This document shows positions 41,853 to 49,488 of a stretch of DNA of 51,080 bases, in pieces. Position 1 is the first letter of the stretch; the number at the start of each line of letters is the position of its first letter. Source of the stretch: an uncultured Chromatiaceae bacterium. Its GTDB lineage: Bacteria; Pseudomonadota; Gammaproteobacteria; Chromatiales; Chromatiaceae. A program made the position numbers and the translations under genes. The notes beneath the pieces were generated by a model. The model did no database searches. It was given only the letters and a program-made list of their open reading frames with translations, and was not told where the DNA came from. The stretch spans positions 1-51,080 of the forward strand of contig CALALB010000074.1 in NCBI GenBank assembly GCA_937923175.1, in the 5' to 3' direction.

Positions 41853-43415
41853 TCAAGGGCTTAAGGATTCGCGTCGCCACCAATCGCCGCTGCTCGTCCG
41901 CTCCTGGGGGGTTGTGAATCGATAGCGCCAGGCCCTCACCCGCACGAAGCGCACCGGCTGGCCCTCTAAGGGGGGATGCGCAAGTAGGCGGATCACTGCA
42001 TCCGATCCCTCTTGGAGTCGCCCAAGCAACCGATCGAATGGCTCCAGAAAGCCGGGATGCTGGGGTACAAACCAAATCAGCCAATCTAGACGGGGCTGAT
42101 GGGGGATGATCAGCCGAGGTGCCTGCTCGGGCCGATCTGGTCGATAGCGAAAGTCGAGCTCCTCCCAGGACTGCCCATCAGTGCTGACCTCGATCTCGAG
42201 CTCGATGCGCATCTGGGTGACCTGCGCAAAGACATGATAGCGGTTGGCGATATGGAACCGATCGATCCAGGCCGTCCAGCTGCTGAGCGGTTCGAGCGGA
42301 CGCCGCAGGATCAACTCGGCAGCATTGATCAGGCTCAAGGGGACCAGGATCAGGGCAGCGGCCAGGGTCAGGGCAGGCAGGCGATGGCCGGGATATCTCG
42401 GGTGAGGGACGAAGCTTTGAACAGCGCCGCGCAACCAGCCGAGGTCCCGATCCGCTAACAGAAACAGACACAGGGCGATGGTGAGCAGATTGAAAAAATT
42501 ATGATTGCTGGTGGCCATGATCAGGATCTGCCAGAGGATGGTGATCCAGGCAGCGGCAAGCCGCCAGGGACGCGGCATCAGGATGAAAAGCGGCAGGATC
42601 AGCTCGACCGCTAGGGTCCCCAGGGTTCCCAAACGCAAGAGCCCATCGGGGAGCTGATGGGCATACCAGGCCCCCACATGGGGGAGGGGCTGGGTTTCGA
42701 GATAATGGCGAACCGCGGTCAGATCGCGCCAACTGGGGTCGCCTGAGAGCAGCTTGGCCAGTCCGGACTCAAAGCGCAGCCGAAAGAGCAGCCAGCGGAA
42801 GAGCCAGACGATCAGCGGCGTGCCGGCGATGCCCAGGGAGGCACCGGCGGAAAGCCTGGCCCCTGGCAGAAACAGGGCCAAAAATCCGGCCTCCAGCAGC
42901 AGAAAGTCCCACTGAAAGTTAGTAAACACCTGGCCAGCCTGGACTAGGCTGAGATAACCGAGATAGAGCAGGCCCAGAAGGACCCGCTCGCCCCAGGGTC
43001 CAGAGCCCCTGATCCAAGACAGGAGGCGACCAATTGACCGAGTTGGCGGCCGCTGGCTGGGTCTCGCGCTGATCCAAGGCCAGACTGTCAGTAATAGACC
43101 GAGCACTGCTCCACCCCAGGCGACGGCAAGTAGGGCCCAGTCGCCCGCGGCCAACCAAAACCATGACGGATAGGCAAGCCAGCGCCAGGGGCCGTAGCGC
43201 TCGGTCGCCCAAGAGAGCTGTTCGGCGAGCGGATAGATCCCCTGGCTACCTGCCAGGCCCAGGATCTGGACCGCAAGCGAGGTGAAGGCAGCGGCATAGA
43301 TCAGGCCAAGCAGACGCAAAAAGGACCAGGCGATGAGTCGATAGCCGTCCTGGGATCTGGACTCCATCCTGCTGGCAGGCAAGGCTGGGTGATCCATCGT
43401 GCCTGATTCCGACAT
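41853..43415 (-). CDS. Lipase maturation factor (LMF1)-like membrane protein
   Basis: A 520-residue membrane protein with many helices. Family features are QWDFLLLEAGFLALFLPG, WLFRWLLFRLRFESGLAKLLSGDPSWRDLTAVRHYLETQPLP and the middle helices LAVELILPLFILMP and NHNFFNLLTIALCLFLLAD. The C-terminal soluble region (DFRYRPDRPEQAP; PHQPRLDWLIWF; VRVRAWRYRFT) is also typical. In animals LMF1 folds secreted lipases in the ER; bacterial homologues are membrane proteins of unknown function. It is convergent with the Rnf cluster and upstream neighbours give no clue to a substrate. Start could be a later ATG (43397 or 43367). Confidence 0.85.
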   Translation of the reverse strand: MSESGTMDHPALPASRMESRSQDGYRLIAWSFLRLLGLIYAAAFTSLAVQILGLAGSQGIYPLAEQLSWATERYGPWRWLAYPSWFWLAAGDWALLAVAWGGAVLGLLLTVWPWISARPSQRPPTRSIGRLLSWIRGSGPWGERVLLGLLYLGYLSLVQAGQVFTNFQWDFLLLEAGFLALFLPGARLSAGASLGIAGTPLIVWLFRWLLFRLRFESGLAKLLSGDPSWRDLTAVRHYLETQPLPHVGAWYAHQLPDGLLRLGTLGTLAVELILPLFILMPRPWRLAAAWITILWQILIMATSNHNFFNLLTIALCLFLLADRDLGWLRGAVQSFVPHPRYPGHRLPALTLAAALILVPLSLINAAELILRRPLEPLSSWTAWIDRFHIANRYHVFAQVTQMRIELEIEVSTDGQSWEELDFRYRPDRPEQAPRLIIPHQPRLDWLIWFVPQHPGFLEPFDRLLGRLQEGSDAVIRLLAHPPLEGQPVRFVRVRAWRYRFTTPQERTSSGDWWRRESLSP

Positions 43416-43446
43416 GGCATTGTGGCTTAAGGCGGATCAAAAAACC

Positions 43447-43492
43447 TTATTCCGGCGCAGGCCGGAAAGACTCAAGGACCATCAACCTCGTC
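43447..43492. repeat. Intergenic hairpin repeat, copy 3
   Basis: Reads ATTCCGGCGCAGGCCGGAA then AGACTCAAGGACCATCAACCTCGTC. It aligns with the copy at 43543-43590 over its full length with a few changes and a 2-bp gap. It forms a strong CCGG(C/G)-type hairpin. Confidence 0.65.
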
Positions 43493-43512
43493 GGCAAGGT
43501 CCTCGGACCCCG

Positions 43513-43530
43513 CCCCGACTTTCGTCGGGG
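43513..43530. repeat. Perfect hairpin between two repeat copies
   Basis: A 7-bp perfect stem (CCCCGAC / GTCGGGG) with a TTTC tetraloop sits between repeat copies 3 and 4, making a run of three hairpins between ribF and the LMF1-like gene. It is not followed by a T-run. Confidence 0.55.
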
Positions 43531-43542
43531 TGACGGATGGAG

Positions 43543-43590
43543 GTCATGCCGGCGCAGGCCGGAACGGACTCCAGGGCCATGAATCTTGTC
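43543..43590. repeat. Intergenic hairpin repeat, copy 4
   Basis: Reads GTCATGCCGGCGCAGGCC then GGAACGGACTCCAGG and CCATGAATCTTGTC. It is a direct repeat of copy 3, about 95 bp away, and shows the clearest form of the unit in this window. Confidence 0.65.
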
Positions 43591-43651
43591 CAAAGGGCCC
43601 TCTGCGCCTCGGTTGTCGTCTGGGTGGTAGAGTTTTAGCGGGGTGGCCGTT

Positions 43652-44626
43652 TCACCCAGGCGATGCATCCCCCCCGCTTTCTGCAGGCATGCCTGGCCTG
43701 TGTGCCTGCAAAAACGCCCGCGCGGCCTCGACATCCCGGCGGATCTGTTCCTTAAGCGCTGCTAGGGAATCAAAACGCTGCTCATCGCGCAGACGAAGCG
43801 CCAGCTCGACCTCCAGATGCCGGCCATAGAGCGTCCGGTCGAGATCAAACAGATGGACCTCGAGCCGGGCACGGCTTCCGCCCAGGGTCGGGCGGGTACC
43901 GATATTGGCGACCCCAGGCCAAGGCCGGGCCCCTATCCCATGTACCCACACGGCAAAGACCCCCTGCACTGGACTGACCCGCCGGTGCAGGGCGATATTG
44001 GCAGTGGGAAACCCAAGACCCCGGCCGCGTTTGTCGCCATGGATGACCCGGCCCTCAAGGGTATAGGGCCGGCCGAGCAGCTGTCTGGCCTGCTCGAGAT
44101 CACCCTGCGCGAGGGCCTCGCGGATACGGGTGCTGCTGATCCGCCCGCCTGGATCGCTGATGGCCTGGAGGCTTTGGACCGCAAATCCACCCACCTGACC
44201 CAGTGCCTGCAAGAGGGCGACATCGCCGCCCCGGTTGCGACCGAAGCGAAAGTCATCGCCGACCAACAGAAAACGCACGCCCAGACCCTCGATCAAAAGA
44301 CGCCGGGCAAAGGTCTCGGCCTCCATCCCTGCCAGACGTGCCCCAAACTCGAGGATCATCACCCGCTCGATTCCACAGGCGCGCAGGGCCTTGAGCTTTT
44401 CCCGTAGCCGCGTCAGACGGGGTGGGGCGGCATGCGGGGCAAAGAACTCAAGCGGCTGGGGCTCGAAGGTGATGACGGTTGTCGGCAGTCCCCGCGCCCG
44501 ACCCTCAGCCAGGAGACGCTGAAAGACGGCGCGATGGCCGCGATGCACCCCATCGAAATTGCCGATGGTCGCGACACAACCCCGGTCATCGGGGCGCAGA
44601 TTATGCAGACCGCGGATCAGACGCAT
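43652..44626 (-). CDS. ribF: Bifunctional riboflavin kinase / FAD synthetase RibF
   Basis: A 324-residue enzyme that converts riboflavin to FMN and FMN to FAD. The N-terminal nucleotidyltransferase domain carries TIGNFDGVHRGHRAV (about 20-34), VGDDFRFGRNRGGD (about 121-134) and the GRISSTRIREALAQG loop (about 160-175). The C-terminal riboflavin kinase domain carries GRVIHGDKRGRGLGFPTANI (about 191-211), GVANIGTRPTLGG and LEVHLFDLDRTLYGR. It supplies flavins that the neighbouring Rnf and FNR proteins need, though no coupling is shown. The last about 15 residues (PGMPAESGGDASPG) are probably disordered. Repeat hairpins follow its stop. Confidence 0.96.
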   Translation of the reverse strand: MRLIRGLHNLRPDDRGCVATIGNFDGVHRGHRAVFQRLLAEGRARGLPTTVITFEPQPLEFFAPHAAPPRLTRLREKLKALRACGIERVMILEFGARLAGMEAETFARRLLIEGLGVRFLLVGDDFRFGRNRGGDVALLQALGQVGGFAVQSLQAISDPGGRISSTRIREALAQGDLEQARQLLGRPYTLEGRVIHGDKRGRGLGFPTANIALHRRVSPVQGVFAVWVHGIGARPWPGVANIGTRPTLGGSRARLEVHLFDLDRTLYGRHLEVELALRLRDEQRFDSLAALKEQIRRDVEAARAFLQAHRPGMPAESGGDASPG

Positions 44627-44673
44627 GCTGATGGCTTGGATGACAGAGGGATGAATGATACGTTTTCAGGATC

Positions 44674-44760
44674 CTAAGGCTCAATCCGCAACACCGCCTT
44701 GCGCCAAAACCGGTAGAGCGCATGCATCCAACGACTGTCATCCTCTTGAGACCAGTTCAT
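44674..44760 (-). CDS. Possible 28-residue peptide upstream of ribF
   Basis: A short frame reads [18 protein letters not shown], then WRKAVLRIEP-stop. It is Trp- and Arg-rich, lies 47 nt upstream of ribF on the same strand, and has a weak AGG 8 nt before the ATG. It overlaps the divergent PAS gene start by two bases. I do not recognise it. It may be chance, a leader peptide or a gene tail. Confidence 0.22.
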   Translation of the reverse strand: MNWSQEDDSRWMHALYRFWRKAVLRIEP

Positions 44761-45274
44761 GATGAAACCTAGGATCACCCCGACGGGGATCGAACGCTCA
44801 TTGGGCGATGAGGACTTCATCGTCACCAAGACCGATACCCAAGGCCGAATCCTTTATGCCAATCGCCTCTTCATCGCCATCTCGGGATATACCGAGTCCG
44901 AGCTGATTGGGCGCCAGCACAATATCATCCGCCATCCAGAGATGCCGCGCGCCATCTTCAGGTTGCTCTGGGATACGATTACTGCGGGTCGTGAGTTTTT
45001 TGGTTACATCAAGAATATGGCCAAGGATGGTAGCCATTACTGGGTCTTTGCGACCGTGACCCCGGACAAGGATGCGGCCGGGACGATCATCGGCTATACC
45101 TCAGTGCGGCGTAAACCGCGCCCAGAGGCGGTACGCGCGGCCGCTCAACTCTATGCCGAGATGTTGGTCGCTGAGCAGGCGGAGGGGGCAGGCGAGGCCA
45201 TTGCTGCCGGCCAGTCCGTGCTTGCCAGGGCGACGCAGGGAAACGGCTATGAACAATTTATCCTTACGCTTTAA
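44759..45274 (+). CDS. PAS-domain protein, Aer-like redox/energy sensor
   Basis: A 171-residue soluble protein with one PAS domain at about 15-115. It carries the Aer-type FAD-binding stretch [19 protein letters not shown], the [22 protein letters not shown] strand and [11 protein letters not shown], as in Aer-type aerotaxis receptors. It has no membrane segment or signalling domain of its own. Its 3' end overlaps the chemoreceptor gene at 45249 by 26 bases, so the pair looks like an Aer receptor split into a PAS sensor and a membrane/signalling partner. Binding of flavin is inferred from the motif. Confidence 0.88.
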   Translation: MMKPRITPTGIERSLGDEDFIVTKTDTQGRILYANRLFIAISGYTESELIGRQHNIIRHPEMPRAIFRLLWDTITAGREFFGYIKNMAKDGSHYWVFATVTPDKDAAGTIIGYTSVRRKPRPEAVRAAAQLYAEMLVAEQAEGAGEAIAAGQSVLARATQGNGYEQFILTL

Positions 45275-46701
45275 ATTTGACCTGTTGTTGTGGGGCCAGC
45301 TCGTCCTGGTCATGCTTGGGCTTCTCGTGGTCACGGTCGCTGCAGGTTTTCATCCCTTGCTCTTGGGATTCGTGGTTACGGTCGGGGCGGTGTCGTTATA
45401 CGGGCAGGGAGATCAAGCGGTTGCTGAGGTCGCTTGCTCAGGCCGAACAGCTGGCGGTCAAGATCGCTACCGGTCAATTCGGCGATCGGATCACCGGTAT
45501 TGCCAATGATCGCGATGAGGTTGGGCGTCTCTCCTGGGCGCTCAATGACTTGCTCGATCAGCTCGAGACCTGGTTCCGTGAGGCTGAGAGCTCATTCCGC
45601 GCCCAGATGGATGGGCGGTATGAGCGGCTTGGGCAAAAGCAGGGTTTACATGGTGGATTCCGCACTGCCATGGAATCGCACAATGCCCTATTGGAGAGCA
45701 TGGCCGCCTTTACCCGCTCGCAGATGAAAAACCTCTTGCTCTCCAATGCCGGCCAACTCAACTCATCGAACCTGATCAACAATATGGCCGTGACCCAGGC
45801 CGACCTGGTGGATATCAGCGGACGCATGGAGCAGGTCGCCGAGGCTGCTACCCAGACTGCCCAGGAGGCCGCCCGCAACCAGGTCAAGGTCGCCGAGGTC
45901 GAGGCGCACCTCGCCGAGATTGGGGAGCGCATCCATGAGGTGGTCGAGGCAATCGCCCAACTCAATGCCCGCAGCCATGAGATCAATCAGGCGGTGACCC
46001 TGATTACTGAGATCTCGGAGCAGACCAATCTCCTTGCCCTGAATGCAGCCATCGAGGCCGCGCGGGCCGGCGAACAGGGACGCGGTTTTGCCGTCGTGGC
46101 CGACGAGGTGCGCAAACTCGCCGAAAAGACCCGTACCGCCTCCCAATCGATCGGCCAGATCATGCATTTGCTCATCCAGGACAATGACCGCATGCAAGTC
46201 AATGCGGCCCAGATGCAAGGGATGGCTAAGGAGTCAGCCCAGGTGATCAATGCACTCGCCGAGACCTTCGGGAATTTCGCGAACTCGGCCTCCCAGACCG
46301 AGCAGGAAGCCTTGTTGGTCCGCGACAAAAGCTTTATAACCCTGGTCAAGATGGATCATATGATCTACAAACAGCAGGCCTATCTATCGCTGAGCAGCGG
46401 CGGCGATGCGCAACATACCCAGGCGCTGCTCGTCGATCATCGATCATGCCGTCTCGGCAAATGGTATCTCGGCGAGGGGCAGGGCCTATTCGGCAACACT
46501 GCCGCCTATCGGGCGCTGGAGGCGCCGCATCGTCAGGTTCACCACGGCGCCCATCAGGTCCTGGGCCATCTTGTCGGCGACTGGGGGCATAACACTCAGA
46601 CCCAGATGGCGATCATGCAGGCCCTGCGCGAGATGGAGGCCGGCAGCAGCGGTGTGATAGAACAACTTGACCGCATGGTCAGGGAAAAACACGGGATCTA
46701 A
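45249..46701 (+). CDS. Methyl-accepting chemotaxis protein with CZB domain, apparent frameshift near 45405
   Basis: From the ATG at 45249 the first frame encodes a membrane segment ([20 protein letters not shown], then [13 protein letters not shown]) and runs off-pattern after about 45402. The correct continuation, [18 protein letters not shown], lies in the next frame, consistent with one extra G in the ACGGGC run near 45405. The second part contains a HAMP-like linker and the receptor hairpin ([36 protein letters not shown]). The C-terminal chemoreceptor zinc-binding (CZB) domain has [24 protein letters not shown] and [10 protein letters not shown]. Such domains bind zinc through His and Cys. 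It overlaps the PAS gene. Either it is a pseudogene, or the base is a sequencing error, or translation restarts downstream. Confidence 0.8.
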
Positions 46702-46895
46702 GACACCAGCATTGCGACAATTGGGGAGGTCATCGAGATCAGGAGCTGGAGTCATCATTGGCTTACTGATGTCCCGGCGGTTATCCCCGACTGTTTGAGC
46801 TCGCCTGATTGGGGCGGATGCCTCACTCGGTCCAGAGATGGCTCATCGCCGATTTGGGTTAAACTAGGCGCCCGATTTATGGTTGCCCGTCATTC

Positions 46896-47444
46896 ATGCC
46901 CGCTCCCTGCATGCAAGCCTATCCGCGATCCCTGGGGATATTCGCGGCCATCCTGCTTGCGCTCAGCCCATCCCCAACGGCCCTGGCCCACCAGACCCTG
47001 GCCGAGGCCATGGCCCAGGCGATTGCCCGGATGATGGAGAGCATGGGCCTGAATGTGACCCAGAACCCCGTTCCTCCATCTGTCCCCCTCTCGCCTTGGC
47101 CCCCCGGTCAGGCCATGCCGAGCGCCCCCAATGCAGCCTGGCAGGCATGGCAAGGCGGTTTCGCCGTGCCCACCACGGTCCTCGAAGGGACTTGGGAGGA
47201 CAATCAAGGGGGGTTGTTGATCGTCCAGGGTGGGTTCTATCGGCTATATGCACCCTGTCGCGGCTCGCTCGACGGGGATATCCGGGTGGTGGGCAACCGG
47301 GTCGAACTGACCAATCGACAGCAAGGGTTTAGCCAGTCCTTTGAGTTTGCCCTGGATCAGGGGCGCTTGGCCCTGCGCGATCAAAACGGTCAGATCTATG
47401 TCTATCGGCGTCTGGTGCTTGGTCCAGATGGATCAAGTCGCTAG
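46896..47444 (+). CDS. Secreted hypothetical protein
   Basis: A 182-residue protein with a signal peptide (SLGIFAAILLALSPSP...ALAHQ). A Pro-rich linker (NPVPPSVPLSPWPPGQ) follows. The C-terminal domain has alternating hydrophobic residues and reads as a small beta structure: LEGTWEDNQGGLLIVQGGFYRLY, GDIRVVGNRVELTN, GRLALRDQNGQIYVYRR. I do not recognise a named family. It is convergent with the TauE/SafE gene and overlaps it by 12 bases. The start could also be the ATG at 46911. Confidence 0.7.
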   Translation: MPAPCMQAYPRSLGIFAAILLALSPSPTALAHQTLAEAMAQAIARMMESMGLNVTQNPVPPSVPLSPWPPGQAMPSAPNAAWQAWQGGFAVPTTVLEGTWEDNQGGLLIVQGGFYRLYAPCRGSLDGDIRVVGNRVELTNRQQGFSQSFEFALDQGRLALRDQNGQIYVYRRLVLGPDGSSR

Positions 47445-48227
47445 GGCCAAACGTACGGCGAGCAAAAGCAAAAGGACGCCAAAGAGCCGCTTGAGGCTAG
47501 CGACCGGCAGATGATGGGCCAGACGCGCGCCCAGGGGTGCTGCGGGTAGGCTTGCGATCAGTATTGGCAAAACCGCCGGCCAGTAAACGAAGCCGGCGCT
47601 GCCCTGGGGCAAACCGGATTGGCCCCAGCCGTTGAGCACAAAGCCGGTCGTGCCAGCGAGAGCAATCGGAATCCCGCAGGCCGCTGAGGTCCCGACCGCC
47701 TGGCGCAGCTCTACCCCGTGGCGATTGAGAAATGGGACGGTGAGGGTCCCCCCGCCGATCCCAACCAGGCTGGAGAGCATCCCGATCCCGCCACCGATGC
47801 TGATCAGCGCCCAGCGTCCGGGCAGCGGGCGCAAGCGAGCGACTTGCCGAGAGGGTCGAATCAGATGCACACCCACAAGGGTCAAAAAGGCGGCGAAGAG
47901 ACGTTTTAGCCAGATCCCCGACAGCCAGCCTGCTAGCATCGATCCTGCCAGGGCACCAGCCAGGATACCTGGTGCGAGTGCCAAGGCCAGATCCCAGCGC
48001 ACCCCGCAGCGCTGCTGATGGGCAAGGGTCGAGGCCAGACCCGTCCCGATAATGGCTGCCAACGAGGTCCCGACCGCCAGATGGGCGGTCCAGTCACCGC
48101 CGATCCCCAGAAACCCCCAGAGCAGGATCAAGGCTGGAACCATCACAGCCCCGCCGCCGATCCCAAAGAGACCGGCCAACAGACCCGCAAGCGCGCCGAT
48201 GGCGAGATAGGCAAGAGGTTCGATCAT
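47433..48227 (-). CDS. TauE/SafE family sulfite exporter-like membrane protein
   Basis: A 264-residue protein with about eight helices in two repeats, each with the family glycine-rich motif: GLLAGLFGIGGGAVMVP (about 14-31) and MLSSLVGIGGGTLTVPFLNRHG (about 147-168). TauE/SafE proteins export small sulfur-containing anions such as sulfite or sulfoacetate. Here the anion is not determined. It follows psiE on the same strand with a 27-nt gap. Sulfur chemistry would fit a purple sulfur bacterium, but this family is widespread. Confidence 0.9.
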   Translation of the reverse strand: MIEPLAYLAIGALAGLLAGLFGIGGGAVMVPALILLWGFLGIGGDWTAHLAVGTSLAAIIGTGLASTLAHQQRCGVRWDLALALAPGILAGALAGSMLAGWLSGIWLKRLFAAFLTLVGVHLIRPSRQVARLRPLPGRWALISIGGGIGMLSSLVGIGGGTLTVPFLNRHGVELRQAVGTSAACGIPIALAGTTGFVLNGWGQSGLPQGSAGFVYWPAVLPILIASLPAAPLGARLAHHLPVASLKRLFGVLLLLLAVRLALAT

Positions 48228-48254
48228 AGAGAGGCCGGTTTCAAGGCTGATGCC

Positions 48255-48716
48255 TCAGTGATGGGCCTCATGATCGGTGCGCTGTTTCCCCCGCTGTTCC
48301 AGAAACTCGGCGCTGTATTGTTGGCTGAAACGGACGATTAGGATGGCGAGGCTGATCAGCAGGATGGCGCCGCTGACATACAGCAGGCCATTCATGCCGG
48401 TCTCTTTGCCTTGGAGGACGATCAACCGCGACAACGCCGTCACCGCGATGAACATGGGATAGGTAAAGGGCACGCTGCGCCGCATGAAATAGACATTGGC
48501 CATCGCCATGATCTCGATATAGATAAAGATCATCAGCAGGTCCTCGAGTCGGATCTCGCGGTGTTGCCAGATGGTCAATAGCAATTGGCCGATGCCGATG
48601 AGCGCCAACCCACCTACACCGACAAGCACGAACTTTTCGACATAGAGAAAGAGGGTTGACAACCATAGGTCGATACGGTTACGGGGATCGTTCAAGACAG
48701 CAAACTCCTTAAGCAT
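48255..48716 (-). CDS. psiE: PsiE family membrane protein
   Basis: A 153-residue protein with about four helices: KFVLVGVGGLALIGIGQLLL, DLLMIFIYIEIMAMANVYF, a third short helix and YVSGAILLISLAILIV. The motif DLLMIFIYIEI and the following FPMF-like TYPMFIAVTALSRLIV match PsiE, named for phosphate starvation in E. coli and of unknown function. No pho box is visible upstream. The C-terminus is charged (QRGKQRTDHEAHH). Its start is only about 20 bases from the divergent methyltransferase start. Confidence 0.85.
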   Translation of the reverse strand: MLKEFAVLNDPRNRIDLWLSTLFLYVEKFVLVGVGGLALIGIGQLLLTIWQHREIRLEDLLMIFIYIEIMAMANVYFMRRSVPFTYPMFIAVTALSRLIVLQGKETGMNGLLYVSGAILLISLAILIVRFSQQYSAEFLEQRGKQRTDHEAHH

Positions 48717-48738
48717 GAGACTGGGGAATAGTGTGGAG

Positions 48739-49488
48739 ATGCACCAACAGCAAGGGCAAACCCTGGGTCAGCGGCGGATGATTGAGACTGATCCTGCCGC
48801 CTATCGTCTCTGCGACGAGCTCGATCTGGTCGCTGAGCTCATCGAGGTCAGGGGTAAACGACTCCTCGAGCTCGGTTGCGGCGCTGCCTGGATCACCCGC
48901 CAGCTCGCCACCCGTCTTGGCGCCCGCCATATCACGGCGACCGAGGTCGATCGGATCCAGCATGACAAGAATCTGGCGATCACCGATCTGCCGAATGTGG
49001 AGTTCCGGCTCGGCAGTTCCGACTCGATCGCCGATCCAGATGCGACCTATGATGGGGTCTTGCTGTTTAAATCATTGCATCATGTACCAGTCACCCGGAT
49101 GGATCTGGCCCTGACCGAGATCCACCGCGTTTTGGTTCCGGGTGGTTATCTCTATGTCTCTGAACCCGTCTATTGGGGCCCCTTTAACGAGGTCATGCGT
49201 CTGATCCATGACGAACGCGAGACGCGCGCTGCTGCCTATGCCGCGCTCGAGCGCGCTGTCCATGCTGGACTATTTGTTTGGGAGCACCAGGTCTTCTATC
49301 AGTCTGAAGGACTCTATCCAACCTGGGAATCCTTTGCCGCACGTTTTTTGCAGGTAACCCATACCCAGCTGGATCTGGATGAACACAGGATTACCCAGGT
49401 CCGCGCCGCCTTCGAGCGCCATCTGACCCCCGAAGGGGCGCGGTTTCTCAAACCGCATCGCGTCGATCTGCTGCGCGCCGCTCCATGA
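48739..49488 (+). CDS. SAM-dependent methyltransferase
   Basis: A 249-residue class I methyltransferase. Motif I is LLELGCGAAWITRQLATRLG, binding S-adenosylmethionine, and motif II is the acidic loop ATEVDR. Motif III/IV lies in YDGVLLFKSLHHVP, and IHRVLVPGGYLYVSEPVYWG is the usual post-motif strand. The C-terminal part (FERHLTPEGARFLK) resembles small-molecule methyltransferases. The substrate cannot be deduced. The ATG at 48739 is used; an ATG at 48715 would overlap psiE. It is convergent with the CysZ-J-domain gene and overlaps it by 41 bases at the 3' end. Confidence 0.85.
   Translation: MHQQQGQTLGQRRMIETDPAAYRLCDELDLVAELIEVRGKRLLELGCGAAWITRQLATRLGARHITATEVDRIQHDKNLAITDLPNVEFRLGSSDSIADPDATYDGVLLFKSLHHVPVTRMDLALTEIHRVLVPGGYLYVSEPVYWGPFNEVMRLIHDERETRAAAYAALERAVHAGLFVWEHQVFYQSEGLYPTWESFAARFLQVTHTQLDLDEHRITQVRAAFERHLTPEGARFLKPHRVDLLRAAP

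Noticed and set aside
41758-42084. 108-codon minus-strand frame at the end of the LMF1-like gene
   Set aside because: It lies in a different frame over the coding region of the LMF1-like gene and its composition is that of a shadow frame.
43447-43590. Repeated units considered as a CRISPR array
   Set aside because: Only two similar copies, each an internal hairpin, with no regular spacers and no cas genes.
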